58,281 bases of DNA from an uncultured Roseburia sp. Lineage in GTDB: Bacteria > Bacillota > Clostridia > Lachnospirales > Lachnospiraceae. The stretch lies in assembly GCA_947088345.1 (NCBI GenBank), contig CAMUGE010000013.1:1-58281 (forward strand), written 5' to 3'. Under the pieces are notes generated by a model. It ran no database searches, was not told the origin of the DNA, and was given only the letters and a program-made list of their open reading frames with translations. Position numbers and translations under genes: made by a program. Every line of letters starts with the position of its first letter. Positions within the stretch are counted from its first letter, which is position 1. Below are positions 1 through 9,701 of this stretch, piece after piece.

Positions 1-362
1 GCCAGGATCTTTTTGGCAGCTTCGGCATTTCTCGCGCCGATATTCCCGATATCAGACATACCATTTACCTCAAACATCCTGGCTCCGCCTGCAATTTTTG
101 CAACCAGCCTGTTTCTGCTTGCTCCCGCGGCAAGTACCTTTTTTAGCAATTCTTGAATCCCAGTATCTGCAAATTTTGCAATATTTGAATTATTTCTTAC
201 TTTTGTACTGTCAGGAAGCATGTAGTGTACCATACCACCAACCTTTGTGACCGGATCATAGAAAGTCAATCCAATACAAGATCCAAGCCCCAAGGTTGTA
301 ATAGTGTTTGGGGCCTTGCAGATATTTAAATCTGCCATCCCCACTTTGATTACCTCTCCCAT
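1..362 (-). CDS. cheD: CheD, chemoreceptor glutamine deamidase (3' end cut by window edge)
   Basis: CheD deamidates glutamines on chemoreceptors in the cytoplasm and, in Bacillus-type chemotaxis, binds CheC and stimulates its CheY-P phosphatase activity. The first 120 codons are present. The catalytic pattern T-x5-C...H is visible as T23, C29 (in GLGSCIG) and H46 (in VHYMLP), and a glycine-rich KIAGGARMF segment follows, as in the family. The ATG at 362 sits behind a strong AAGGAGAGG ribosome site. It is the last gene of the fla/che operon seen here, 13 bases after cheC. The C-terminus lies outside the window. Confidence 0.93.
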   Translation of the reverse strand, partial: MGEVIKVGMADLNICKAPNTITTLGLGSCIGLTFYDPVTKVGGMVHYMLPDSTKVRNNSNIAKFADTGIQELLKKVLAAGASRNRLVAKIAGGARMFEVNGMSDIGNIGARNAEAAKKIL

Positions 363-375
363 ACCGACCCTCTCC

Positions 376-996
376 TTATAGTGATATTCCAAGTGATGAC
401 AAAATCTTCGCGTAAGAATCCTGTTCCGGCATTAAAATAAAATAACCGTTAATCTCAATATCCGCACATATCTCTGTCTGAATAAGCAGTGCGTGATCGC
501 CGAACTGTCCGAATTCAATCGCCGGAACACTAAGAATAGATGCCGCCATATCTACCGCAATATATGGAATAGACGGAGCAATAACAAGATTTGTCATCAT
601 AGACATCGCGGAGAGATAGGAACCGGCAATAATATTGCCGATCTCTTTGAGCGCTGAAAGTTCCATTTCTCCAAACGGCTCATCCGACGGAGTCTCCATC
701 ATCATCAGTTTATTTACCAGATATCTGGCAGACGGAATGTCGAGCAGAAACATCATGCTTCCCTCAATATCATTCTGTACTTCCAGAAATATGCCGACAA
801 CGGTCTCCTCCTCTCCCCCGATCATGCCGCCAAGATCAGAAACTTCCAGCAGTTTAATACTCGGAACATTCATATCAATTTTCATTCCAAGCATATTTGC
901 GATTGCAGTTGTCGCATTGCCTGCGCCTATATTGCCGATTTCCTTTAATACATCAAGGTACATGTTGTTTACTTCTTCTAATGTAAGATCTCCCAT
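376..996 (-). CDS. cheC: CheC, CheY-phosphate phosphatase
   Basis: CheC removes phosphate from CheY-P and cooperates with CheD in adaptation. Both family phosphatase signatures are visible: the first begins DVLKEIGNIGAGN and the second SALKEIGNIIAGS, each followed by a proline about 20 residues on. I chose the ATG at 996, because an AAGGGTGATC-type ribosome site lies at the right distance from it. A GTG at 1005 would add three residues but has no room for its own site. The gene lies between cheW and cheD in the fla/che operon. Length (about 206 residues) is normal for CheC. No sign of truncation. Confidence 0.95.
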   Translation of the reverse strand: MGDLTLEEVNNMYLDVLKEIGNIGAGNATTAIANMLGMKIDMNVPSIKLLEVSDLGGMIGGEEETVVGIFLEVQNDIEGSMMFLLDIPSARYLVNKLMMMETPSDEPFGEMELSALKEIGNIIAGSYLSAMSMMTNLVIAPSIPYIAVDMAASILSVPAIEFGQFGDHALLIQTEICADIEINGYFILMPEQDSYAKILSSLGISL

Positions 997-1016
997 ATCG
1001 ATCACCCTTTTCCGTT

Positions 1017-1463
1017 TTAGACATTTTCTTCGATAATCGCATTGATCTCAAATAACGAAATCAGTTCATCTCCATGCGTGCCAATACCATTGATAAATCT
1101 GCCCTTATTTGTTACCCGCTCAATATCGTCCCTGCTTAATGTAACAACTTCCTTAACCTGATCAACAATAATACCCATGCTGCCCTTTTCTTCAATCTTA
1201 ACAATAATAATCCTGCTGGCATTGGTAAATACGTCGTCCGGAAGATCCATCTTGATGCGTATACTCATAACCGGAACAATCTCGCCGCGCAGATTGATAA
1301 TTCCCTTAAAATAATTCTGCGCCTTTGGAACACGGGTGATTTTCTGCATACGCACAATATTATCCACATAACTGATGTCAATGCCGTATTGTTCGTTTCC
1401 GACTTTCACAACAATATACTGTTTTGTTTCTTTTTCCACTGTCTCAAGCGCTGCTTTTGCCAT
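1017..1463 (-). CDS. cheW: CheW, chemotaxis coupling protein
   Basis: CheW links chemoreceptors to the kinase CheA in the polar signalling array. The 148 residues form a single CheW/SH3-like domain: YIVVKVGNEQYGIDI at the start, NLRGEIVPVMSIR in the middle and a final GDELISLFEIN-type strand. The ATG is preceded by GGGGGTGAT. It is 13 bases downstream of cheA, which carries a homologous C-terminal domain, so the two are made together. Confidence 0.96.
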   Translation of the reverse strand: MAKAALETVEKETKQYIVVKVGNEQYGIDISYVDNIVRMQKITRVPKAQNYFKGIINLRGEIVPVMSIRIKMDLPDDVFTNASRIIIVKIEEKGSMGIIVDQVKEVVTLSRDDIERVTNKGRFINGIGTHGDELISLFEINAIIEENV

Positions 1464-1476
1464 ATGATCACCCCCA

Positions 1477-3627
1477 TTACATTAATGTATTCACATCTAA
1501 GATTAACGCCACTTCGCCGTCTCCCAGAATCGTAGCGCCACTGATCAGTTTCGTATTGTTGATGTATTTGCCAAGCGATTTGATAACGATTTCCTGCTGT
1601 CCCATCAGATTGTCCACCACAAGACCTGCCAGACTGTCGCCTTTCTTTACGATAACAACCGTCAGACTCTCCGGTTCCTCCTCTCGAGGTTCAAAATCAA
1701 GCACCTGATCCATACGGAATAACGGGATTACTTTGCCGCGCAGATGAATTACTTCCTCTGCTTCAACATACTTGATATCTTTGACCGGTATATCTTCAAT
1801 ATTAGAAATAGACCCAAGTGCAATGGCATATTTTTCGTCCCTGATCTCAACCATAAGCGCCTGAATAATTGCAAGTGTAAGCGGGAGTCTTACGGTAAAC
1901 GTTGTTCCCTCTCCCAGCTGCGTCTTAACCTCGACATCGCCGCCAAGCGCCTCAATATTCGATTTTACAACGTCAAGTCCTACGCCGCGCCCGGAAATGT
2001 CGGTAATTTTCTTTGCCATGGAGAAGCTTGGCAGAAACAGCAGATTTATAATTTCTTTCTGCGTCATCATATCCGCCTGCTCCTCAGTGATGACACCTCT
2101 CTCAATTGCTTTCGAGCGAACTGCCTCCACATCAATACCGGAACCGTCGTCTCCAACCTCAATTATAACGTTATTGCCTTCCTGAAATGCTTTCAGGAAA
2201 ATACTTCCAACTTCCGGTTTTCCCTTTGCAACACGCGTTTCATTGTCCTCCAGACCATGATCTGCCGAATTTCGCAGAAGATGTTGGAGCGGATCACCGA
2301 TCTGATCTACTACAGTGCGGTCAAGTTCGGTATCTTCACCGGACATGTAAAGATCCATCTTTTTATCAAGTTTTCTGCACAGATCGCGTATCATACGAGG
2401 GAATTTATTGACAACGCTCTCGATTGGAACCATTCTGACTTTCATAACGGATTCGTGAAGTGTTGTTGTGATACGCTCCAGATATTCAATCTGTTCGCGA
2501 AAACTCTGATTCTGAAAATCTGCTGCTTCCGTAGAACTGATGGAAACAAGACTGTTCTTTGCAATAATAAGCTCAGATACCTGATTCATCAGTGCATCCA
2601 ACTTTTCGATGTCGACACGCACTGTGCGGTTTGTAACTGGTTTTGCTATCGTCTGTTTTTTGCTGCCTGCCGCTGCCTGCTGTTTTGCCGGGGCCGCTGC
2701 AGCAGATGGCGCAGCAACCGGTGTTTCTGCAGCCGGCGCGGATGTCTTTTCCACTTCACTCTCTGTTTCTTTCGCTGCTTTTGCCTCCTCGGCGGCTGCG
2801 TCGTTTTCCGCTTTTTCCTGTTTCGCTACAAGCGTCTCATAGTGCACTTCCTCACCGATTACATCATCGATTTCCGAAACCGCCTTTGCCGCCTGAAAGA
2901 TCTTGTCGTATTCCTCAGAAGATCCGATATAAAAACTGAAGTCACAGTCAAAATGCTCGTCTTCTATCTCCTGTGAACTCGGATTGTAGACCAGGATCTC
3001 TCCATATTCTTCCACCGCTTTAAATACGAGAAATGCCCTTGCCGCTTTTAACAGACATTCTTTCTGGATATAAACAGTCAGACCATAGATATGTAAACCG
3101 CTTTCCTCGGAGGATCTGATTTTATCTTTTTCAGAATCATTTAATTCAAATTCCAGGAATCTCTTTTCATTTTCGGCTGCCGCCTCGGGTTTCTGCTCTG
3201 CCTTTTGTTCTGCTTTCTCTCCTGCTTTTGGCTTCTCTCCATTGGCTGCGGCAATAAAATCATTCAGCTCTTTGATGATGATATCATTGTCTTCAGTCCC
3301 CTCATCAGAAGTGGCCCTGATATTATCCTGATATCCCTCGATGGCATCGAGGCATTTAAACAGAAGGTCAATCATGGCACTGTCAACTTTGATTTTTCCG
3401 CTCCTGACTTCCTGGAAAACATTTTCCATATCATGCGTCAGATGCTGCATTCTCTTAAATCCCATGGTACCTGCCATACCTTTTAGAGAATGGGCAGCCC
3501 GAAAAATCTCATTGATGGTATCCATATTTTCCGGTTCTTTTTCCAAGGTCATAATACAGTCGCTCAAAGACTGCAAATGTTCGTTCGCTTCATCAATAAA
3601 GACATCAAGATATTGACTAACATCCAT
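1477..3627 (-). CDS. cheA: CheA, chemotaxis sensor histidine kinase
   Basis: CheA autophosphorylates in response to receptors and passes phosphate to CheY and CheB. Domain order over 716 residues: P1 Hpt with the phosphorylated His46 in AAHSLKGMAG; a P2 region near 160-265; an Ala/Glu/Lys-rich linker near 270-330; the P3 dimerisation helices; the P4 ATPase with the N box HLLRNSADHG, the G1 box GDDGSGID and the G2 box GRGVGLDV; and a C-terminal CheW-like P5. It follows cheB by one base and precedes cheW, so translation is likely coupled. All kinase motifs are present. Confidence 0.97.
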   Translation of the reverse strand: MDVSQYLDVFIDEANEHLQSLSDCIMTLEKEPENMDTINEIFRAAHSLKGMAGTMGFKRMQHLTHDMENVFQEVRSGKIKVDSAMIDLLFKCLDAIEGYQDNIRATSDEGTEDNDIIIKELNDFIAAANGEKPKAGEKAEQKAEQKPEAAAENEKRFLEFELNDSEKDKIRSSEESGLHIYGLTVYIQKECLLKAARAFLVFKAVEEYGEILVYNPSSQEIEDEHFDCDFSFYIGSSEEYDKIFQAAKAVSEIDDVIGEEVHYETLVAKQEKAENDAAAEEAKAAKETESEVEKTSAPAAETPVAAPSAAAAPAKQQAAAGSKKQTIAKPVTNRTVRVDIEKLDALMNQVSELIIAKNSLVSISSTEAADFQNQSFREQIEYLERITTTLHESVMKVRMVPIESVVNKFPRMIRDLCRKLDKKMDLYMSGEDTELDRTVVDQIGDPLQHLLRNSADHGLEDNETRVAKGKPEVGSIFLKAFQEGNNVIIEVGDDGSGIDVEAVRSKAIERGVITEEQADMMTQKEIINLLFLPSFSMAKKITDISGRGVGLDVVKSNIEALGGDVEVKTQLGEGTTFTVRLPLTLAIIQALMVEIRDEKYAIALGSISNIEDIPVKDIKYVEAEEVIHLRGKVIPLFRMDQVLDFEPREEEPESLTVVIVKKGDSLAGLVVDNLMGQQEIVIKSLGKYINNTKLISGATILGDGEVALILDVNTLM

Positions 3628-3628
3628 A

Positions 3629-4702
3629 TTACTTTACCCCCACGTTTTTTATAATCGATTGTGCAACTTCAGTTAATGGAACTACTTCATCGACAATACC
3701 CGTTTCTGCAATCGCCTTGGGCATACCATACACAACGCAGGTTTCAGAATTTTGTGCTATAACGTAGACCGGTTTCGCCTTTGCCAGAGATATAATCCCG
3801 TTTGTACCGTCAGCGCCCATACCCGTCAGTACAACGCAGACAATTTGGTTAAAACTGCTGTCACGCAGAGATTCATACATAAGATTGGCACAGGGCCGCA
3901 ACCCCCCGATCGCCGGCTTACTGTTCAGAGAGATCTTATGTCCGCCGGACGAAATACGTCTTACTTCAAGATGCTTTCCGCCCGGAGCTATGTAAACCGT
4001 ACCGGTCTTAAGTTCCTCTCCGTCCTCCGCTTCTTTTACATGAATCGGACTGATGACATCCAGTCGGTCCGCCATAGATTTCGTAAACCCAACCGGCATA
4101 TGCTGTACCAGCACAACAGCCGCGTCCAGATTTTTGGGTAAAAACGGAATTACACTCTGCAGCGCTTTTGGACCTCCTGTTGAACAGGCAAGAGCGACAA
4201 CTTTTCCGCTTGCCTTTGCGATACGCGAAGTTCCTGCGGAGATACGTTTTACCTGCTGTCCTGCTTTTGCCCTTGCAAAAGATTCGGCCGGAACAAAACG
4301 TTCTTTCGTGGTAACTGCAAGCAGCACACGCAGAAGATTCGTACGAAAACTGTCGCCCTTTGCCTCTATGACATTGGTAGGCTTTGTGACAAAATCAACG
4401 GCTCCGTATTCCATCGCAAGTATCGTCACTTCCGCGCCCGCCGTTGTGAGCGTACTGACTACGATCACTGTCGCCTGTATTTTTTCTTCACGCAGACGCT
4501 GCAGCAGCTCCAGCCCGCCCATCTTTGGCATATTGAGGTCGAGGATCACCGCATCATATGTATTTTTTTTCAGCTTCTCATAGGCCTCCAGACCGTCTCG
4601 GCACACATCGGATACCTGAAATGTCCCATCTGCATTGATTATATCACATAATACCTTTCTCATGAGTGCAGAGTCATCAACAACCAAAATGTTTTTCATC
4701 AT
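3629..4702 (-). CDS. cheB: CheB, receptor methylesterase/glutamine amidase response regulator
   Basis: CheB removes methyl groups from chemoreceptors and is switched on by phosphate from CheA. The N-terminal receiver has D9/D10 and the phospho-acceptor D55 (AVILDLNMPK). The C-terminal esterase has the expected triad S174 (ACSTGGP), H201 (LVQHMP) and D298 (TGMGADGTNG). Length (357 residues) is standard. It sits between the PilZ gene and cheA. The partner methyltransferase gene cheR is not in this window. Confidence 0.96.
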   Translation of the reverse strand: MMKNILVVDDSALMRKVLCDIINADGTFQVSDVCRDGLEAYEKLKKNTYDAVILDLNMPKMGGLELLQRLREEKIQATVIVVSTLTTAGAEVTILAMEYGAVDFVTKPTNVIEAKGDSFRTNLLRVLLAVTTKERFVPAESFARAKAGQQVKRISAGTSRIAKASGKVVALACSTGGPKALQSVIPFLPKNLDAAVVLVQHMPVGFTKSMADRLDVISPIHVKEAEDGEELKTGTVYIAPGGKHLEVRRISSGGHKISLNSKPAIGGLRPCANLMYESLRDSSFNQIVCVVLTGMGADGTNGIISLAKAKPVYVIAQNSETCVVYGMPKAIAETGIVDEVVPLTEVAQSIIKNVGVK

Positions 4703-4721
4703 AGCATACCCTTTTTCTCTT

Positions 4722-5474
4722 TCAATCTCTTTTTTCTACTCTGAGACGTCTCCGCTCCTCCTCAAAGATATAGCGAATAATCTCTTCCCGAATCCTGTCA
4801 TCATGCATTTTAAACTTGGAACGCACTTCATAGAACAGCTCGCCTTCATTATTTTTTACCGTATAGCTCGCTACGACATTTGCCACCAGATAATACTGCG
4901 CGTCCTGTACCGCATTTTTCAGCCTTAACTCCAAAAGCAGCGTATCCGTATCACGAATTTCCCGCTTTGTCCGAAAACGAGTGCCGCCGCCGCTTAAATC
5001 AACAAGTATGCCGACTTCAATCTTTTCATTGAAGTGCTCGTCTCGCAAACTCGTGAAAATCTCATCCACAGTTTCCATTGCTGCTTCTTCTTTCGAAAGA
5101 ATAAAATATTTCAGATCAAGCGTACACGGATAACGGAAAAATTCACGCCTCTGAAATTTTTCCACCTGTGTTTTTAATTCGATTTCTACTATGTATAGAT
5201 TATCTTTTTTATATCGTTCTTTAATCAGACCAACTGCACGGTAGAGACCTCCATTGGAATAAAATACCAGTTCATAGCGAAGTCCCAGTGTAAGAAGCAT
5301 AAGGCGTCCTTTTTCTGTTGGCATACTGGCAAGCATATTTCCGTTATCCAAAAAATCAACAACCTGACTTTTATATATTTTCGGCTTATCCGACGCTTTC
5401 TCTTCTGTCTCCGCTTTCTGCGCAATCCGCATCTCTAACTTGTCACCAATCTGTATGATATCCAAAAACTCCAT
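4722..5474 (-). CDS. PilZ-domain c-di-GMP receptor, YcgR/MotI-type flagellar brake
   Basis: The protein (250 residues) resembles the YcgR/YpfA(MotI) family, which binds cyclic di-GMP and slows the flagellar motor. An N-terminal YcgR-like domain covers roughly residues 1-110. The PilZ domain then shows both ligand motifs: R-x3-R in RREFFRYPC and D-x-S-x2-G in DLSGGGTRF. There is no signal peptide or membrane segment, so it should be cytoplasmic. It lies 6 bases after flhG and 19 before cheB, inside the fla/che operon, so the sensor is made with the motor it would act on. The direct target (MotA or FliG) is inferred from the family. Confidence 0.88.
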   Translation of the reverse strand: MEFLDIIQIGDKLEMRIAQKAETEEKASDKPKIYKSQVVDFLDNGNMLASMPTEKGRLMLLTLGLRYELVFYSNGGLYRAVGLIKERYKKDNLYIVEIELKTQVEKFQRREFFRYPCTLDLKYFILSKEEAAMETVDEIFTSLRDEHFNEKIEVGILVDLSGGGTRFRTKREIRDTDTLLLELRLKNAVQDAQYYLVANVVASYTVKNNEGELFYEVRSKFKMHDDRIREEIIRYIFEEERRRLRVEKRD

Positions 5475-5480
5475 TTTGCG

Positions 5481-6368
5481 TTACTCCCTGTTATTTAGTA
5501 TTGTAAAAAAACCATGAAAAAACTGTCTGATTCCGCTGTACATGCGAAGTTCATGATGATTTTCATGAAGCAGGTTTGCAGCCATCACTTCAAATGCACG
5601 AGCCGCATTGGAATCAGGCGCGTTCAGCGAGACGATTTTCTGCTGCCGGACAGACTTTTCCAATAAGGTATCCTGTGGAATCATCCCGATATATTCGATC
5701 TTGCCGTTTAAAAACTGTGTGACAACGGATTTCAGTTTTTCATAAGTACTGATTCCTTCTTCCGGTGAGGTCACACGGTTGGCAATCACTTTGATCACCG
5801 TATTTTCCCGCAAAAAATTTGGATTGCGGTAAAGCGCCTTAAGCAGCGAATATGAATCAGTCAGAGAACTTGGTTCCGGCGTAGTAATCAGCAAAACCTC
5901 AGAACTGGCCATCACAAACTCAAGCACATTGTCCGCAATGCCGGCTCCCGTATCCACTAATATAATATCGGCCATACTGTCCAGCTCACCCAGACATTTG
6001 ACCACATAAGCAATTTGCTCGCCGGATAAATTATTCATACTGACTACCCCGGAGCCGCCGGATATAAATCCGATCCCCATCGGCCCCTCTGTAATAATAT
6101 CCCGTATTCTCTTTCCGCGATATACAAGATCACTTAAATTATACTTCGGCATAGAACCAAACATGACTTCGATATTTGCAAGTCCAAAATCCGCATCAAT
6201 AATCAGCACGCGTTTCCCCATCTTTTGCAGCTGTACCGCAAGATTTACGGCTAGATTCGACTTCCCAACACCGCCTTTTCCGCTTGTTATCGTAATCACT
6301 CTGGCATTCTGCTTATATTTTTGGTTTTTGACTTTAATAACATTCCTAAGCTTCTCTGCCTGATCCAT
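5481..6368 (-). CDS. flhG: FlhG (YlxH/FleN), MinD-like ATPase for flagellar number
   Basis: FlhG is a ParA/MinD-type ATPase that controls flagellar number and activates the GTPase FlhF. The deviant Walker A loop KGGVGKS is at residues 31-37; DADFGLAN and ILVDTGAGI are the switch regions. It has an N-terminal basic segment (MDQAEKLRNVIK), as in family members that contact FlhF. The gene is 4 bases downstream of flhF, the usual partner order. Length is 295 residues, normal for the family. Confidence 0.94.
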   Translation of the reverse strand: MDQAEKLRNVIKVKNQKYKQNARVITITSGKGGVGKSNLAVNLAVQLQKMGKRVLIIDADFGLANIEVMFGSMPKYNLSDLVYRGKRIRDIITEGPMGIGFISGGSGVVSMNNLSGEQIAYVVKCLGELDSMADIILVDTGAGIADNVLEFVMASSEVLLITTPEPSSLTDSYSLLKALYRNPNFLRENTVIKVIANRVTSPEEGISTYEKLKSVVTQFLNGKIEYIGMIPQDTLLEKSVRQQKIVSLNAPDSNAARAFEVMAANLLHENHHELRMYSGIRQFFHGFFTILNNRE

Positions 6369-6372
6369 ATAG

Positions 6373-7650
6373 TTACCTGCCTCCCAGCAACTGCTTCACA
6401 ATCTTTTGCGTATCAAACTCCGACAAATCATCCGGAACATTCTGCCCTTCCGTCATATAGGAAAGAGGCGCCCCCGAATACATCCTGATGTTTAATATAT
6501 TGCCGTAAGTTGTAGTCTCGTCCAATTTCGTAAATATTAATTTATAATCTGCAATTTCCTTATAAATATCTGCGATCTCCAACAAATCCCTGTATTTGGT
6601 CGTTGCACTGATTACGAGATATACTTCTTTCTCATAATCTTCCGAAAGCCCCCCAATAAGCTTTTTCATATCCTCGCACTGGCTGTCGTTTTTATGAGAA
6701 AATCCTGCCGTGTCTACAAATACAAGATCATAATCTTTCACCCTGTCAATTGCTGCATTCATTTCATCTGCAGAATAAATAATACTCATCGGCGCATCAA
6801 GAATATTTGCATAGACTCGCAGCTGCTCCGTAGCTGCAATACGATAAGTATCGGCCGTTAAAAACGCTACCTTTCTGCCTTTATCAACTTTGTACTTTGA
6901 TGCGATTTTTGCAATCGTCGTCGTCTTACCTACCCCTGTGGGTCCAATTACAAATACTACTTTCGGTTTCTTTCCCTCCAACTGAATTGTTTTTGGCTGT
7001 CCAAGTTTTAAGATCATCTTCTGGTAAACATTGGAAAGTATATAATCGACGCTGCTTCCATTGTGAAGCACCTTTTCCGCCTCGTCCATAATCTGGTTGA
7101 CATAAATTTCATTTACATCGTTCTCCAGCATTGTGCGATAAAGCATTTTAATAAAATGAAAACTCTCCGGATTAGTAACAACTGTCGTCTGTTCCAGCTT
7201 TTCCGCCGGTTCCTCTTTTTTAACTTCCTCTGTGGAAAATGTCTTTTCCAGAATGCTGGAAAGATTTTCCAGACGCCTCTCCAGCTCCCCATTGCTGACG
7301 TCAGGCGGCGTCTCAGGCGCCGGTTTTATTTTTGGTATTTCAGGCGCCGGTTCTTTCGGGCGTGCTGGGGTCTTGTCCTGAAGCTGAGAAAAAGGTATTT
7401 TCTCGTCAGCAGCAAGATTGATTCCCTCATGCATCTTCAAAGGTGCATGAATCGCGGAAATGGGATTGACAAATTTTTCCTTTTCCTCCATTGCGGCAGT
7501 GACTTCAAAGATAGATTTTTTAAAACCTTTCAGAATGCCTTTCGGCTTGATTTCCCTGACGTTCATCACAACGGCATTTGCCCCAAGTTCTTCTTTTGCC
7601 TTTTCTATCGCCTCTTCTTTCGTCTCACCCTGATATTTATTGATCGTCAT
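6373..7650 (-). CDS. flhF: FlhF, SRP-type GTPase for flagellar placement
   Basis: FlhF places new flagella by recruiting early export components to the membrane. The N-terminal basic B-domain (about residues 1-120) is followed by the N and G domains. The G domain has the P-loop GPTGVGKT at 236-243, DTAGFSHKN (G3) and TKLDETTTYG (G4/G5), as in Ffh and FtsY. The gene starts one base after flhA ends and is followed by flhG. A Pro/Lys-rich stretch near residues 93-115 is probably a flexible linker. Confidence 0.95.
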   Translation of the reverse strand: MTINKYQGETKEEAIEKAKEELGANAVVMNVREIKPKGILKGFKKSIFEVTAAMEEKEKFVNPISAIHAPLKMHEGINLAADEKIPFSQLQDKTPARPKEPAPEIPKIKPAPETPPDVSNGELERRLENLSSILEKTFSTEEVKKEEPAEKLEQTTVVTNPESFHFIKMLYRTMLENDVNEIYVNQIMDEAEKVLHNGSSVDYILSNVYQKMILKLGQPKTIQLEGKKPKVVFVIGPTGVGKTTTIAKIASKYKVDKGRKVAFLTADTYRIAATEQLRVYANILDAPMSIIYSADEMNAAIDRVKDYDLVFVDTAGFSHKNDSQCEDMKKLIGGLSEDYEKEVYLVISATTKYRDLLEIADIYKEIADYKLIFTKLDETTTYGNILNIRMYSGAPLSYMTEGQNVPDDLSEFDTQKIVKQLLGGR

Positions 7651-7651
7651 T

Positions 7652-9685
7652 TTATGCTGTCACCATCCCAACTGATTGTAATTCGATGTCTGATTCCACT
7701 TCATTATATGAGATCACAATCAAATCCCTTAAATATTCTTCCGTCATTTTTTTGAAATACATTCTTACAATTGGCGAAGTGATAACAATCGCACTCTTTC
7801 CCATATTTTCAAGTTTCGCAGCTTCTGTCTCCACGGAACTGATAATTGCTTTCGTCTTGTCCGGGTCAAGTGTCAGATATGCGCCCTGTTCCGTCTGTTT
7901 AACAGAAGACATAATATCCTGTTCCACTTTCGGGTCCAGCGTAATCACACTCGTCGTCTCATTCGCCGGAAAATATTTGCTGGATATCGCGCGTTTTAAG
8001 CTCTGACGTACATACTCCGTCAATACATCGGTATCTCTCGTCCCGGTTGCATGATCGGCAAGCGTCTCAAAAATTGTGAGCAGGTCTCGAATAGAAATTC
8101 CCTCGTTCAGCAGGTTTTGAAGCACTTTCTGCACTTCTCCAAGTCCAAGCGCTTTCGGAATCAGTTCGTCCACCAGGACCGGATTGCTCTCTTTTAAGTT
8201 GTTGACAAGATTCTGCACATCCTGCCTTGTGAGCAATTCTGCAATATGGGAACGTATCACCTCAGTCAGGTGCGTCGCTATAATAGACGGCGGGTCCACA
8301 ACCGTATAACCCAGACTTTCTGCACGTTCTCTCTGGCTCTCCGTAATCCAGATTGCCGGCAGATGGAATGACGGCTCAAACGTAGGAATACCGGTAATTT
8401 CTTCTTCCACAAATCCCGGATTCATTGCCATATAGTGATCAAATAGAATTTCGCCCTCCGTCACCTGTATGCCTTTGATCTTAATAATATACTGATTCGG
8501 ATTCAGCTGAATATTATCGCGCAGTCGTATGATCGGTACGACCGTACCAAGTTCCAGGGCAATCTGACGACGAATCATAACAACTCGATCCAACAGGTCT
8601 CCGCCCTGATTGACATCTGCAAGCGGAATAATACCATATCCAAATTCCAGCTCGATCGGATCGACCTGAAGAAGAGATACCACATTTTCTGGTTTGCGGA
8701 TCTCCTCCGCCTCCGTTTCTTCCATGGAAGCCTCTTCCTCTATACTTTCAATGCCGATAGACCTGTCGATTGTCTTTCCACAAACCAGAAATACAACACC
8801 GAAAATAAGAAACAACAGCGTGTTAAGCGGCGTCATAATTCCCAGAAACATCAGTGTAAGGCCTACGATATACAAGACTTTCGGAATACCGAACAACTGA
8901 CCGACAAGCACATTGCTGAAATCCGCCTGTTTCGATCCCTTTGTTACCAGAATACCGGTTGCAAGTGAAATACACAGGGAAGGAATCTGTGAACAGAGAC
9001 CGTCGCCAATCGTAAGGATGCCATACTGCTGTATTGCATCTGAAAATCCAAGACCGCCGCGCCATACGCCCATGATCGTCCCGCCGATCAGGTTTACAAA
9101 CGTAATTAACAGGCCCGCTGTTGCATCTCCCTTTACATACTTTGTAGCACCGTCCATGGAACCAAAAAATGTGGATTCCTCCTGTATCTTGTTTCTTCGC
9201 TCAATTGCTTCTTTATCTGTAATTGCTCCTGTATTCAGATCGGCGTCAATTGCCATCTGCTTACCGGGCATTGCATCCAACGTAAAGCGCGCGGTTACTT
9301 CTGAAACACGCTCAGAACCTTTGTTAATTACCACAAACTGAATAATGATAAGAATAATGAACACTACGGCTCCAACTACCATATCATTTCCGCCGACAAA
9401 CTGTCCAAATGTCGCCACGACATTTCCCGGATCACCTGTTGTCAGAATCAAACGTGTCGAAGATACATTCAGAGAAATACGGAAAATCGTCGTAAACAAC
9501 AGTATTGTCGGATAAAACGACATATCCAGCACTTCCTTAGCAAATAACGTATTAAATAATACAATCAGTCCGATTGATATATTCAAGGCCAGCATTACAT
9601 CGAGTAACGTGGAACTAATCGGCACAATCAGGAATACAATTGCAGCCAGCAGATATACCGCTATACCCAGATCTGATTTTTTCAT
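7652..9685 (-). CDS. flhA: FlhA, flagellar type III export gate protein
   Basis: FlhA forms the nonameric export gate at the cytoplasmic membrane and docks chaperone-substrate complexes. The chosen ATG (start of MKKSDLGIAVY) gives 677 residues and has a GAAAGGGG ribosome site 8 bases upstream. A longer frame reaching into flhB would add 19 residues without support. The N-terminal half has about eight membrane segments with the conserved cytoplasmic loop (MPGKQMAIDADLN). The C-terminal half is the cytoplasmic ring domain. It follows flhB by 16 bases. Confidence 0.96.
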   Translation of the reverse strand: MKKSDLGIAVYLLAAIVFLIVPISSTLLDVMLALNISIGLIVLFNTLFAKEVLDMSFYPTILLFTTIFRISLNVSSTRLILTTGDPGNVVATFGQFVGGNDMVVGAVVFIILIIIQFVVINKGSERVSEVTARFTLDAMPGKQMAIDADLNTGAITDKEAIERRNKIQEESTFFGSMDGATKYVKGDATAGLLITFVNLIGGTIMGVWRGGLGFSDAIQQYGILTIGDGLCSQIPSLCISLATGILVTKGSKQADFSNVLVGQLFGIPKVLYIVGLTLMFLGIMTPLNTLLFLIFGVVFLVCGKTIDRSIGIESIEEEASMEETEAEEIRKPENVVSLLQVDPIELEFGYGIIPLADVNQGGDLLDRVVMIRRQIALELGTVVPIIRLRDNIQLNPNQYIIKIKGIQVTEGEILFDHYMAMNPGFVEEEITGIPTFEPSFHLPAIWITESQRERAESLGYTVVDPPSIIATHLTEVIRSHIAELLTRQDVQNLVNNLKESNPVLVDELIPKALGLGEVQKVLQNLLNEGISIRDLLTIFETLADHATGTRDTDVLTEYVRQSLKRAISSKYFPANETTSVITLDPKVEQDIMSSVKQTEQGAYLTLDPDKTKAIISSVETEAAKLENMGKSAIVITSPIVRMYFKKMTEEYLRDLIVISYNEVESDIELQSVGMVTA

Positions 9686-9701
9686 GCCTTTTCCCCTTTC
9701 T

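Noticed and set aside
1744-2976. A 410-codon open frame on the plus strand.
   Set aside because: It is antisense to cheA, has a Cys/Arg/Phe-rich composition expected from reverse-complement coding DNA and no ribosome site.
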